A DNA stretch of 64,000 bases from Oscillospiraceae bacterium Marseille-Q3528 (GCA_018223385.1 JAGTTR010000004.1:1-64000), one strand, 5' to 3'; positions 53,406 through 61,780 are shown, counted from the first letter of the stretch. The notes: generated from the letters alone by a model not told the origin. A program made the numbers and translations.

Positions 53406-54695
53406 ATGAAAAAGAAAATGGCAGGAGCCATGGCGGCTCTTCTGATGTTTGCTGCTTGTCAGATGCCTGCCTTTGCTGCAGAGGTGCCGGAGGGCGGAAC
53501 AGACTATGGTTCGTTTTATGACGAAACAGGTGTGATGAATACCGAAGTCCTGCAGGAGTTGGGTGAGGTAACCCTTCCCTCTGTGGGGGGCGCTTACGGT
53601 GTGGATCTTCATGTGGATGTGCTGGACTATGCGGACGGCAGGGAAACCATGGAAGAAATGGCGGCGCGCATTTATGAGGAATACGGCTACGGGGATCCCG
53701 ATACGCTGGATGGCCTTTCCCTGACACTGCTGCTGGGCACGGACGGAGACAGCTATACGCTGCCGGAGGGCAACTGGGTTGTGTACGGCGCCGGAGAGGA
53801 TCAGGAACTGATGGAGGCCATCGCGGCATCTGTGTCGGAGCAGGTGGCGCCTTATCTGACGGAAGGGGCCTGGGACGGCGATCTGGCCAGCGATCAGGCA
53901 ACCCTGGAGCAGGCAGTATCCGCCGTGAGCGATGCTGTGCAGCAGGCCTGTGAAGACAACGGCATACAAAAAGCCGGAGCCCTGTTAAACTATGTGACAG
54001 ACGTGGCGGGCCTGCTCAGCGATGAACAGCTCCAGACGCTGGAGCAGAAAGCCCAGGAAGTGTCAGAGCAGTACAACTGCGGTGTCTATGCTGTGACCGT
54101 CGATGACTATCAAAATTATGATGATTCCGGTGTCTTCGACACGGCAGTGGCTGTTTATCATGGCTGCAATCTGGGAGAAGGCAGTAACCGCGACGGCATT
54201 TTACTGCTGTTGAGTATGGATGACCGGGATTATGCCATGTTCGTCTATGGCCCCTTTGCCGGTGAAGCCTTCAATTCTTATGGGCAGGAACAGCTGGAAC
54301 AGGTATTTCTGGATGATTTTGCTGATGATGACTGGTACGATGGATTTGCAGATTATATCGAAACGTCTGCATCCTACATGCAGCAGGCCGTGGATGGAAC
54401 GCCGGTCAGTGAGCCTGGCCCCAGTCTGCTGGGAAGTCTCGGACGGGCCTTTGGCATTGGCTGTGTCATTGCGCTCATCGTGTGCGTCATCCTGTGTTTC
54501 ATGATGAAATCTGTTGCACCGGGAACCAACGCCCAGGCTTACGTGACATCGGAGGGGCTGCATCTTACCGGCCAGCGGGATCAGTTCACCCACAGAACCC
54601 AGACCCGCAGAAAGATTGAAAAAGACCCGCCAAGTGACGGAGGCGGCACCAGCCACAGTGGCGGGGGCGGCTCCGGCAGGAGCGGGAAGTTCTAA
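53406..54695 (+). CDS. TPM-domain membrane protein (YdjH/YgcG-like)
   Basis: A 429-residue exported protein. It has a signal peptide (MKKKMAGAMAALLMFAACQMPAFA), a TPM-like alpha/beta domain (AGLLSDEQLQTLEQKAQEVSEQYNCGVYAVTVDDY...GILLLLSMDDRDYAMFVYG), one membrane helix (~350-372) and a Gly/Ser-rich cytoplasmic tail ending GGGGSGRSGKF. TPM domains occur in envelope-stress and thylakoid proteins. The ATG at 53406 follows AGAGGGGG. The structured element D begins at its stop codon. Confidence 0.87.
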   Translation: MKKKMAGAMAALLMFAACQMPAFAAEVPEGGTDYGSFYDETGVMNTEVLQELGEVTLPSVGGAYGVDLHVDVLDYADGRETMEEMAARIYEEYGYGDPDTLDGLSLTLLLGTDGDSYTLPEGNWVVYGAGEDQELMEAIAASVSEQVAPYLTEGAWDGDLASDQATLEQAVSAVSDAVQQACEDNGIQKAGALLNYVTDVAGLLSDEQLQTLEQKAQEVSEQYNCGVYAVTVDDYQNYDDSGVFDTAVAVYHGCNLGEGSNRDGILLLLSMDDRDYAMFVYGPFAGEAFNSYGQEQLEQVFLDDFADDDWYDGFADYIETSASYMQQAVDGTPVSEPGPSLLGSLGRAFGIGCVIALIVCVILCFMMKSVAPGTNAQAYVTSEGLHLTGQRDQFTHRTQTRRKIEKDPPSDGGGTSHSGGGGSGRSGKF

Positions 54696-54871
54696 ACCCG
54701 TTCAGCCATGCACGCCGGAACGGAGAACGCTGCGTCAAGCTTGCTTGTAAGCAGCGGAATCTGTCCTGGCGTATATGGCGCCCGGCCATGAGCGAGAACC
54801 TTAAGCTGCGTCAGCAGCGGGGAGGGTGCGCAGAGCACCCGGGGTTCGAGCTTTGGCATGGCTGAACGGGT
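54696..54871. repeat. Structured intergenic element, copy D
   Basis: A 176-bp element with ends ACCCGTTCAGCCATGC and GCATGGCTGAACGGGT, a perfect 16-bp inverted repeat that extends to 17 bp if the last base of the upstream stop is counted. Internal hairpins are GGGTGC/GCACCC (54824-54840), GCTGC-GTCA-GCAGC, and CAAGCTTGCTTG (54736-54747). It fills the whole gap between the convergent TPM and 54877 genes and may serve both as terminator. Confidence 0.82.
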
Positions 54872-54876
54872 TATTA

Positions 54877-55689
54877 TTATGCATTTTCTTCTTTTCTTAA
54901 AAAATATTTCACAACCACAATTCCCACCACAGCGACAATTCCCATATACACATAAATGAGAAAGCTCTCCGCAGTGCTTTTGCTTGTCCCCCAGCTGTCG
55001 TTGACATTGTCATCCCGATACTGGTCTGTCACATCATTTCCATTTTTATCCAACAAAACCACCGCGTCGGTGAAGATTCCATTTGTCTCATTGGTAGACA
55101 GTCCCAGCTCTTCTGCAAAGCTTTTTCCTTCAAAAATCCAAAGAAAATACGGCTCCGTGATGGCAAATGTTTTTTCTGCTGTTTTCGCTTCTTCATTTTC
55201 CTTTGTCCATACGCGAAAAGCAAGGCGGACAGAGGCGATCTCCTGACAGTTATCGCCGACAAGAAAGAAATATTTGTTGTCCGCATTCCCACTTGTCCAC
55301 AGATTTCCCGTCCATATACCTGCCGTGTACGGGAAGGGCGATTCCGAGGCATCCATGGGACGGTATTTTCCGTTGATGCCCCGCTTCATGGTGAGGATGC
55401 CGTGTACATGATCGGCATTGTCTGCGGCGTAAGCCACATACAAAAACTGACCCTGGACTGCAGAATCGATGACGCGCAGGGGGCTGTCCGGTGAGATGCC
55501 CTGGGTGGCACCGGTGTCATCAGGGGAAGGCACATAATCCTCTACGGCCCGCTGGAGGCCTTTGGCCGTGTTGGCATAGGGAAAAGTCATGGCGTACAGC
55601 CGCACGATGCAAAACAGGCAGAGCAGAAAAGCCAGCGCTGCGGCGACGAGACGGGAACGTTTTACCTCTTTTAGATCAGAAAAATGCAT
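54877..55689 (-). CDS. Bitopic membrane protein, function unknown
   Basis: A 270-residue protein with membrane helices near both ends (LVAAALAFLLCLFCIVRLYAM and FLIYVYMGIVAVVGIVVVKYFL). Between them is an extracytoplasmic domain with no recognised motif. The ATG ending at 55689 is chosen because GGAGGG lies just before it; an ATG seven codons upstream falls before the binding site. It is convergent with the TPM gene. Confidence 0.72.
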   Translation of the reverse strand: MHFSDLKEVKRSRLVAAALAFLLCLFCIVRLYAMTFPYANTAKGLQRAVEDYVPSPDDTGATQGISPDSPLRVIDSAVQGQFLYVAYAADNADHVHGILTMKRGINGKYRPMDASESPFPYTAGIWTGNLWTSGNADNKYFFLVGDNCQEIASVRLAFRVWTKENEEAKTAEKTFAITEPYFLWIFEGKSFAEELGLSTNETNGIFTDAVVLLDKNGNDVTDQYRDDNVNDSWGTSKSTAESFLIYVYMGIVAVVGIVVVKYFLRKEENA

Positions 55690-55874
55690 GGGAGCCCTCC
55701 TTTTATCCATGATTTACCGGTGTTGTTTTTTCATATGATATACAAAAGAATAGCATAAAAGAGAAGGAGAGACAATCGGAATCAGTCCCGGCTCGATGAG
55801 GACTTTTCAATCAAAAACGCCAGACAAAACGGCGGAAAATCCGTCTGCTCTGCCTGACGATAGAAACGATACCT

Positions 55875-55964
55875 GTTGATTGTTCCGTACTTCGTACTCC
55901 CACAATCAACCCCAATATTCGCATATCGCGAAGCTTACACTTCGCTTTTATGCTCATATCGGGG
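55875..55964. other. Two adjacent intergenic stem-loops
   Basis: GTTGATTGT (55875-55883) pairs with ACAATCAAC (55902-55910) around GTACTTCGTAC. Next to it, CCCCAATAT...GCGAAG pairs with CTTCGC...ATATCGGGG at 55910-55964. On the minus strand they lie directly past the stop of the lipoprotein gene and could terminate or stabilise its mRNA. There is no strong T-run. They differ in sequence from the A-D element family. Confidence 0.55.
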
Positions 55965-55976
55965 CGGGGCATAAAG

Positions 55977-58058
55977 TCATAAAACTGCACTTCCGTTTAC
56001 ATATAACTGGTATCCGTTGGCATTGATCTGGGAAAGGTCACCGTCAAAGGAAGTGATATAGCTGTCGTCGGTGAGTGTCCAGGTGGAAGAACTATCCAGC
56101 GTTACGTTGACTTCTCCGGCATCCCCGGTGCTGTTGATGGTGCCTGTGAATGCACTGCCGTCGGATAATGTCATGTCCAGTGTGGAAATGTCATCCACGG
56201 TGATGTTGCCGTCCATGGTCTGGCTGGATGTGGTGAGCACAACATCTCCGCCGTTGGAGCCGCTGGTGCCCCAGCCTCGGCTGCTGTTATTTCCGGCAAT
56301 GGTCAGCAGCTGGTCGTTGGCGGTGACCAGTTTGGTGTCCTTCAGGGAAATGGTGCAGCTGGTGTTGGTCACGTAGAACAGATCACCGGACAGAGAGGTG
56401 ATGCTGCCGCCGTCAGAAGAGAAGCTGGCTTCTCCCATGGCTGCGTCGCCGGACATGCTTTGATAAATCATCACAGCATGCAGGTTGTCTTCGTCACTGC
56501 CACCGTTGGAGGTGGTCATGTTGCCGGTAACGTCGCAGTTCTCCAGAGCGATGGAGTTCTTGCCTTCAATGACCAGACCCTCGGAGTTGTTGGCGGTGAG
56601 GGTGGCATTTTTTACGGTGATATCTGCGGTACTGTAAACAGCCGGGCTGCCCACGCCGCTGGTGGTATACGTGCCGCCGTCCACATTGACGGTGCCGCCG
56701 CCCCGGTCACTGCGGATAGCCGCGGAGGAATCGCCCTCCGTGTCCACGGTCAGATTGCTGGCGATGGTCGTGCCGCCGCCGGTGGTCTGGATGCCGCCGG
56801 AGTTGCGCTCTGTGGTGTGGATGGTGGAATCAGAGATGGTCACTGTGGTGCCCTCTCCATAGCTGAATACCCCGTTGCCGTTGATGGCGGAGGTATTCAC
56901 CGTAGCACCTGTGATCGTCACGTTCGCACCGTTCAGTGCCAGAAAACCGGCATTCTGTCCGTAGAAATCGCCGTCCTCCGTGTTAGAGGAATTGCCGCCG
57001 GTCTTTTCAATAGTCACGTTGTTGAGAGAGGCCGTCACTCCGTCTGCCCGCAGGGCGTTCTCATCGTCGCCGGAGGAAGTATAAGTCTCGCCGGAGACCG
57101 AAGCATTGTCCTCCAGGGAAGCAGCGGCGGTGCCGTTGGTCACCTCACCGCTGCCGCCGAATCCACCGCCTGCCTGCAGGTTTTTCACGGTAATGGAAAC
57201 GGCCTGGTTGTTGTCGTCCAGCTCCACCTCAATGACCTGATTCTCAGCCAGATCATCCAGAGTGCCTTCCTGAGAACCCTGCTGGAATTCTACCGTGATG
57301 GCCGTGTCGTCTGTCACTGTAAACGTTACCGTCTCGTCGTTGGCTTCGAAAGAGGAGCCGCCAGGCATCTGCCCGCCAGGGCCGTCGTTGCCGTCAGAAG
57401 GTGCTTGGCCGTCGGGAGCCTGGTCGGGAGCACCGTTGCCATCTGGAGCGCCGCTGTTGTCGGAAGAGTCGCCGTTTGCGTTGTCACCGTCGGGCTTTGC
57501 AGGAGCCTCACCGGAAGGGGCGCTGCCATCCGAGGAGCCGCCGTTTGCATTGTCACCATCGGGCTTTGCAGTAGCCTCGCCGGAAGGGGCGCTGCCATCC
57601 GAGGAGCCGCCGTTTGCATTGTCACCATCGGGCTTTGCAGTAGCCTCGCCGGAAGGAGCCTGGCCGCCGGGAGCCTCATTGCTGTCAGAGGAACTGTTGC
57701 CGTCATCCGGTTTCGCGGGAGCCTCACCGGAAGGAGCCTGGCCGCCAGGAGCCCCATTGCTGTCAGAAGAACTGTTGCTGTCATCCGGTTTTGCGGGAGC
57801 TTCCCCGGAAGGAGCTTCGCTATTGGAAGCATCATTGCCATCGGGCGCCTGGGCAGTGGTTAAGGTACCGACTGTGGCAGTCACGGTGGAACCGTCAATC
57901 TTCGTGATCTGTGCGGTTACGGTATTGGCCTGCGCCTCCGCTTCCTGGGTGGAATTCTCTGTGGTGGAACTGGAAGAGCTGGTTCCGGAGCAGCCATACA
58001 GTACCATAGAAGCAGTTAATGTGAGACAAAGAATGGAAAAAAGTTTTTTGTTTTTCAT
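55977..58058 (-). CDS. Beta-helix surface lipoprotein with repetitive linker
   Basis: A 693-residue lipoprotein. The signal peptide MKNKKLFSILCLTLTASMVLYGC ends at a lipobox cysteine. A Ser/Thr stretch follows, then a Pro/Gly/Asp/Asn-rich linker (~70-250) built from near-identical repeats such as APSGEATAKPDGDNAN. The C-terminal ~400 residues are Asn/Gly/Thr-rich with parallel beta-helix character (VTITGATVNTSAINGNGVFSYGEGTTVTISD). It is probably a surface adhesin or carbohydrate-interacting protein; the partner is unknown. The start at 58058 follows CGAAAGGA. Upstream are OmpR-like direct repeats. Confidence 0.85.
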   Translation of the reverse strand: MKNKKLFSILCLTLTASMVLYGCSGTSSSSSTTENSTQEAEAQANTVTAQITKIDGSTVTATVGTLTTAQAPDGNDASNSEAPSGEAPAKPDDSNSSSDSNGAPGGQAPSGEAPAKPDDGNSSSDSNEAPGGQAPSGEATAKPDGDNANGGSSDGSAPSGEATAKPDGDNANGGSSDGSAPSGEAPAKPDGDNANGDSSDNSGAPDGNGAPDQAPDGQAPSDGNDGPGGQMPGGSSFEANDETVTFTVTDDTAITVEFQQGSQEGTLDDLAENQVIEVELDDNNQAVSITVKNLQAGGGFGGSGEVTNGTAAASLEDNASVSGETYTSSGDDENALRADGVTASLNNVTIEKTGGNSSNTEDGDFYGQNAGFLALNGANVTITGATVNTSAINGNGVFSYGEGTTVTISDSTIHTTERNSGGIQTTGGGTTIASNLTVDTEGDSSAAIRSDRGGGTVNVDGGTYTTSGVGSPAVYSTADITVKNATLTANNSEGLVIEGKNSIALENCDVTGNMTTSNGGSDEDNLHAVMIYQSMSGDAAMGEASFSSDGGSITSLSGDLFYVTNTSCTISLKDTKLVTANDQLLTIAGNNSSRGWGTSGSNGGDVVLTTSSQTMDGNITVDDISTLDMTLSDGSAFTGTINSTGDAGEVNVTLDSSSTWTLTDDSYITSFDGDLSQINANGYQLYVNGSAVL
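57520..57660. repeat. 69-bp in-frame coding repeats
   Basis: The 69-bp unit (23 codons) starting near 57543 recurs 69 bases later with almost no changes, and diverged copies flank it on both sides. It encodes the SAPSGEATAKPDGDNANGGS-type linker of the lipoprotein. Such repeats can gain or lose units by slippage without a frameshift. Confidence 0.85.
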
Positions 58059-58113
58059 AAGCGTAATTCCTTTCGTTATATGAGAGGTTGATGTTATTTG
58101 TTTCGTTGAGATT

Positions 58114-58145
58114 ATCATAAAGGAAAGCTGTGAGGAAAATGTGAG
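58114..58145 (-). promoter_or_regulatory. Lipoprotein promoter with OmpR-type direct repeats
   Basis: Read on the minus strand, CTCACA occurs at 58140-58145 and 58129-58134 with an 11-bp period, and TATGAT (58114-58119) is the -10 box. Direct repeats spaced by one helical turn that replace the -35 box are typical of OmpR/PhoB-family activated promoters. Confidence 0.5.
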
Positions 58146-58151
58146 CAAAGT

Positions 58152-58180
58152 TTGACAATTATGGGTGCACGTGTTATGGT
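58152..58180 (+). promoter_or_regulatory. Promoter of the Rpn-family gene
   Basis: TTGACA at 58152-58157 and TATGGT at 58175-58180 are spaced by 17 bases. It lies back to back with the lipoprotein promoter and gives a ~200-base leader before 58383. Confidence 0.65.
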
Positions 58181-58382
58181 ACCTTTATCTTTTCTATTTA
58201 TTTTCAGATGCGTTCCGCATCGACGCAGATTCTTTTCAGAACCTGCATTTTCAGAAAACAGACAAAGATAACAGCAGAAAAAGAGTGGACGATTACGGTT
58301 GAGAAGACATCGCTTTATGCGTATAATAAAGACAGAAGTATTTCTTCCCGGCGGTAAAACGTCGAAGAAAGGGGAGAAATGT

Positions 58383-59348
58383 TTGGGAGACAGGGACACA
58401 CTGACGAAAAATTATGTAAAGAGAGCGGATCGTTTTGCAGATATTTTCAATTATTATCTGTTTGACGGGAAGCAAAGAATTGATCCGGCACAATTACGGG
58501 AACAGGACACCGCGCAGATCGTTCTTCCGTATGGAAAGGATATGACAGAGATTCCGATGCAACGTTTCAGGGATATTTTAAAGCAGGCGGTGCTGATGAC
58601 GGACGGCCACTGCCAGTATGTGCTGCTGGGTATTGAAAATCAGTCGGATGTACATTACGCCATGGCGGTGCGCAGTTATCTGTATGATGCCATCGAATAT
58701 GCGGCACAGGTGCAGACCATTGCCGGAAAACACCGGAAGCAAAAGGATGTAAAAGGCGCGGAATTCCTGTCCGGATTTCGAAAGGAAGACCGGCTGGTAC
58801 CGGTAGTGACACTGACGTTGTACTGGGGCAGGCAGGAATGGGATGCGCCGAGAAGCCTGCATGAGATGCTGTTGGAGACAGACCCACAGGTTTTACAGTA
58901 TGTCAACGATTATCGGATGAATCTGCTCATTCCTGCAGAAATTACGGATTTTGAGAAATTCCACAGCGAAATGCGCAGTGTGCTGCGGGTGATGAGCCTG
59001 GTGAATAAGAAAAAGGAAATGTTTCAGCTGCTGGAAAATAAAGAATACAGCCGGATGCCGGTGGACACTGCCAATCTGATCAACGTGATGGCGGGCCTGA
59101 AGCTGGATCTGGAACGATGGAAGGAGAGAAGCGGAATGGAAGAACTGGAAATGTGCAGAGCCTGGAAAGAACTGCTGGAGGATGCAAGAGAAGAGGGAAA
59201 AGAAGAAGGCCGGAAGGAAGAACTGGCGGTTGCAGCCCGCATGCTCCGCAAACACAAGCTTTCCCTGGAGGAGATCCCGGAGTTTTTTCCGAAATTAAAC
59301 GAGGAGGATATCCGGGAGGTGGAACGGCAGGCGCTGGCGGAGGTGTAA
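58383..59348 (+). CDS. Rpn-family PD-(D/E)XK nuclease-like protein
   Basis: A 321-residue protein. The start MGDRDTLTKNYVKRADRFADIFNYYLFDGKQRIDP is typical of Rpn/transposase_31-like proteins common in Lachnospiraceae. The nuclease core has YVLLGIENQSDVHYAMAVRSYLYDAIEYAAQ (E-x-Q) preceded by an acidic residue in the VLMTDGHCQ strand. The C-terminus is a charged helix (EDAREEGKEEGRKEEL), the usual Rpn tail. Relatives are DNA endonucleases that promote RecA-independent recombination. A TTG start at 58383 is chosen because GGGGAG precedes it and it matches the family N-terminus. Confidence 0.82.
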   Translation: MGDRDTLTKNYVKRADRFADIFNYYLFDGKQRIDPAQLREQDTAQIVLPYGKDMTEIPMQRFRDILKQAVLMTDGHCQYVLLGIENQSDVHYAMAVRSYLYDAIEYAAQVQTIAGKHRKQKDVKGAEFLSGFRKEDRLVPVVTLTLYWGRQEWDAPRSLHEMLLETDPQVLQYVNDYRMNLLIPAEITDFEKFHSEMRSVLRVMSLVNKKKEMFQLLENKEYSRMPVDTANLINVMAGLKLDLERWKERSGMEELEMCRAWKELLEDAREEGKEEGRKEELAVAARMLRKHKLSLEEIPEFFPKLNEEDIREVERQALAEV

Positions 59349-59420
59349 GGATTTTGTCATTTTGCAAGGAAAATCTTCCCGATTTCCCGCATTGTATGTA
59401 AAAAAGCACAAAGAATGATA

Positions 59421-59449
59421 TGGAAAAGCTGCCTGTAAAATAGTATAAT
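59421..59449 (+). promoter_or_regulatory. Candidate promoter of the second NuoEF operon
   Basis: TGGAAA at 59421-59426 and a consensus TATAAT at 59444-59449 are spaced by 17 bases, 40 bases upstream of the ATG. Confidence 0.5.
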
Positions 59450-59488
59450 AATAAAATGCAATAACAAACCATATAGGAGGAAAATCGG

Positions 59489-60019
59489 ATGGTAGAGAAA
59501 GAGACAAACACAGCAGTCTGTCCGGATGCGGACTTTACCGAACTGGCACCCGTGCTGGAAAAGTACGCAACTGTGCCGGGCAGTCTGATTACAATTCTGC
59601 AGCAGGCGCAGCAGATCTACGGTTACCTTTCGGAGGAGGCGATCCTGTACATTTCAAGACGGACAGGCATCCTGCCGGCCAAGATTTACGGAGTTGCAAC
59701 TTTTTATGCGCAGTTCCGTCTGAAACCCATCGGCAAATACCTGATCATGCTCTGTAAGGGAACCGCCTGTCATGTCAACGGCGCAGACCGGATCGAGGAA
59801 GCTGTCTGTGAACATCTGGGCATCACAGATGGAGAGACCACAGAGGACGGCATTTTCACACTGAATAACGTAGCCTGTCTTGGCTGCTGCTCCCTGGCAC
59901 CTGTCATGATGGTGAAGAGCACAGAGGGCGAAGAGACTTACGGCAATCTGACCAAGGATTCTGTTGTCAAGATCCTGGATGAGATCCGTGAAAAAGCAGC
60001 AAAGGAGGTGCAGGGATGA
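59489..60019 (+). CDS. NuoE-type [2Fe-2S] subunit (second complex)
   Basis: A 176-residue thioredoxin-like ferredoxin subunit, paralogous to the one at 44516. Cluster cysteines are in MLCKGTACHVNGAD and LNNVACLGCCSLAPVMMV. The N-terminal helical part contains LITILQQAQQIYGYLSEEAILYISRRTGILPAKIYGVATFYAQF. It overlaps the NuoF-like gene by four bases. It most likely serves the oxidoreductase encoded downstream rather than the hydrogenase. Confidence 0.93.
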   Translation: MVEKETNTAVCPDADFTELAPVLEKYATVPGSLITILQQAQQIYGYLSEEAILYISRRTGILPAKIYGVATFYAQFRLKPIGKYLIMLCKGTACHVNGADRIEEAVCEHLGITDGETTEDGIFTLNNVACLGCCSLAPVMMVKSTEGEETYGNLTKDSVVKILDEIREKAAKEVQG

Positions 60020-61770
60020 AGATCGTAGTCGGAGAAGGAAGCTGCGGTATTGCGTCCGGAGCAAAGAAGACAGAGAATGCATTCCGTGCCCTGCTGGAGG
60101 AGAAGGGCCTGGATCAGGTAACTCTCACAAAGACAGGATGTATCGGCACCTGCTATCTGGAGCCGATCGTGGATGTATACGGAGATGACGGGGCACTGGA
60201 AGCCCGTTATGTGAAGGTACAGCCGGAGGTTGTTCCGGAGATTGTAGAAAAGCACATCATCGGCGGCGGCCGGGCAGAGGAGCATCTGATCCCGGAGGAG
60301 GATGCACAGATCCTGGCAAAGCAGAAGAGAGTCGTGCTTCGCAACTGCGGACTGATCAACCCCGAGTTTATCGAGGAATACCTGGAAAAAGATGGATACA
60401 AGGCAGCCGAGAAGGTGCTGACCACCATGTCCCAGGAAGATGTCATTGAGGAAATGAAGATTTCCGGCTTAAGAGGCCGCGGCGGTGCGGGATTCCCCAC
60501 CTGGTTCAAATGGAACGCGGCAAGACAGAGCCAGGGAAAAGAGAAATATATCGTCTGTAATGCGGATGAGGGCGATCCGGGCGCATTCATGGATCGAAGC
60601 GTTCTGGAGGGAGACCCCCACTCTGTACTGGAGGGCATGATCATCGGCGGCTATTCCATGGGCGCTACCGAGGGTGTCATCTACGTGCGTGCAGAGTACC
60701 CGCTGGCTATCGACCGTCTGGAGATCGCTCTTTCTCAGGCAAGAGAGAGAGGCTATCTTGGCAAGAACCTGTTTGGCACGAATTTCTCCTTTGATATCCG
60801 GATCAAAGCCGGTGCAGGCGCTTTCGTCTGTGGTGAGGAGACCGCACTGATCGCTTCCCTGGAGGGCGAGCGCGGCATGCCGCGTCTGAAACCCCCGTTC
60901 CCGGCACAGAAGGGATACTGGAAGAAGCCCACAGACATCAACAACGTAGAGTCCTTTGCCAATGTGCCGTGGATCATCAACAACGGCGGCGCAGCCTTTG
61001 CAGCCATGGGCACAGAGAAGAGTAAGGGAACGAAGGTATTCGCCCTGGCAGGTAAGATCAAGAAGGGCGGCCTTGTTGAGGTACCCATGGGTCTGCCGAT
61101 CAAGGACGTAATTTACGGAACCGGCGGCGGTATCAAGAATGACAAGAAGTTCAAGGCAGTGCAGATGGGCGGCCCGTCCGGTGGATGTATCCCGGCTGAT
61201 CTGGCTGACACCCCGGTAGATTACGAGTCCATCAACAAGACCGGTGCCATCGTGGGTTCCGGCGGTATGATCGTTATGGATGAGGACACCTGTATGGTGG
61301 ATATGGCCCGGTACTTCCTGGATTTCACAAGAAAAGAGTCCTGCGGAAAATGTAATTACTGCCGCATCGGAACGAAGCGTATGCTGGAGATCCTGGAGCG
61401 CATCACCAACGGCGAGGGCAGAGACGGCGATATCGAGCTGCTGGAAGAGCTGGCAAACAAGGTGCGGGACGGCGCAATGTGCGGTCTGGGACAGACTGCC
61501 CCGAATCCGGTACTGACCACGCTGAAATATTTCCGCAACGAGTATGAGGATCATATTTACAACCACCGCTGTACGGCAAAATCCTGTAAAGCGCTGATTT
61601 CCTACCACATTTCCGACAAGTGTATCGGATGTACGCTTTGTTCCAAGAAGTGTCCGGTGAACGCGATCAGCGGAGAATTGAAGAGTCAGCATACCATCGA
61701 CCCGAATGTCTGCATCAAGTGCGGCAAGTGCGCAGAGGTATGCCGGTTCCATGCAGTAGAAGTACAGTAG
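60016..61770 (+). CDS. NuoF-type NADH-binding flavoprotein (second complex)
   Basis: A 584-residue subunit, paralogous to HydB at 45429 and with the same layout. The N-terminal thioredoxin-like [2Fe-2S] domain has VVGEGSCGIASGAKKTENAF and TKTGCIGTCYLEPIVDVY, closer to the free ferredoxin at 45044 than to the N-terminus of HydB. FMN/NADH motifs are GLRGRGGAGFPTWFKW and CNADEGDPGAFMDRSVLEGDPH, followed by ESCGKCNYCRIGTKRM and the C-terminal CIGCTLCSKKCP and CIKCGKCAEVC. It is followed after 10 bases by the large fused oxidoreductase. Confidence 0.94.
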   Translation: MKIVVGEGSCGIASGAKKTENAFRALLEEKGLDQVTLTKTGCIGTCYLEPIVDVYGDDGALEARYVKVQPEVVPEIVEKHIIGGGRAEEHLIPEEDAQILAKQKRVVLRNCGLINPEFIEEYLEKDGYKAAEKVLTTMSQEDVIEEMKISGLRGRGGAGFPTWFKWNAARQSQGKEKYIVCNADEGDPGAFMDRSVLEGDPHSVLEGMIIGGYSMGATEGVIYVRAEYPLAIDRLEIALSQARERGYLGKNLFGTNFSFDIRIKAGAGAFVCGEETALIASLEGERGMPRLKPPFPAQKGYWKKPTDINNVESFANVPWIINNGGAAFAAMGTEKSKGTKVFALAGKIKKGGLVEVPMGLPIKDVIYGTGGGIKNDKKFKAVQMGGPSGGCIPADLADTPVDYESINKTGAIVGSGGMIVMDEDTCMVDMARYFLDFTRKESCGKCNYCRIGTKRMLEILERITNGEGRDGDIELLEELANKVRDGAMCGLGQTAPNPVLTTLKYFRNEYEDHIYNHRCTAKSCKALISYHISDKCIGCTLCSKKCPVNAISGELKSQHTIDPNVCIKCGKCAEVCRFHAVEVQ

Positions 61771-61780
61771 GAGGTGCGAG

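Noticed and set aside
57440..57800. Possible CRISPR-like array
   Set aside because: The 69-bp repeats are in frame within a coding sequence, have no unique spacers of constant length, and no cas genes are nearby.
56460..57863. A 467-codon frame on the plus strand opposite the lipoprotein gene
   Set aside because: It is low-complexity and exists because the lipoprotein's repetitive codons leave the opposite strand open. The lipoprotein has a signal peptide, lipobox and proper start.
58383..59348. Active transposase
   Set aside because: The protein belongs to the Rpn/PD-(D/E)XK family sometimes labelled transposase. No inverted terminal repeats or target duplications were seen around it.
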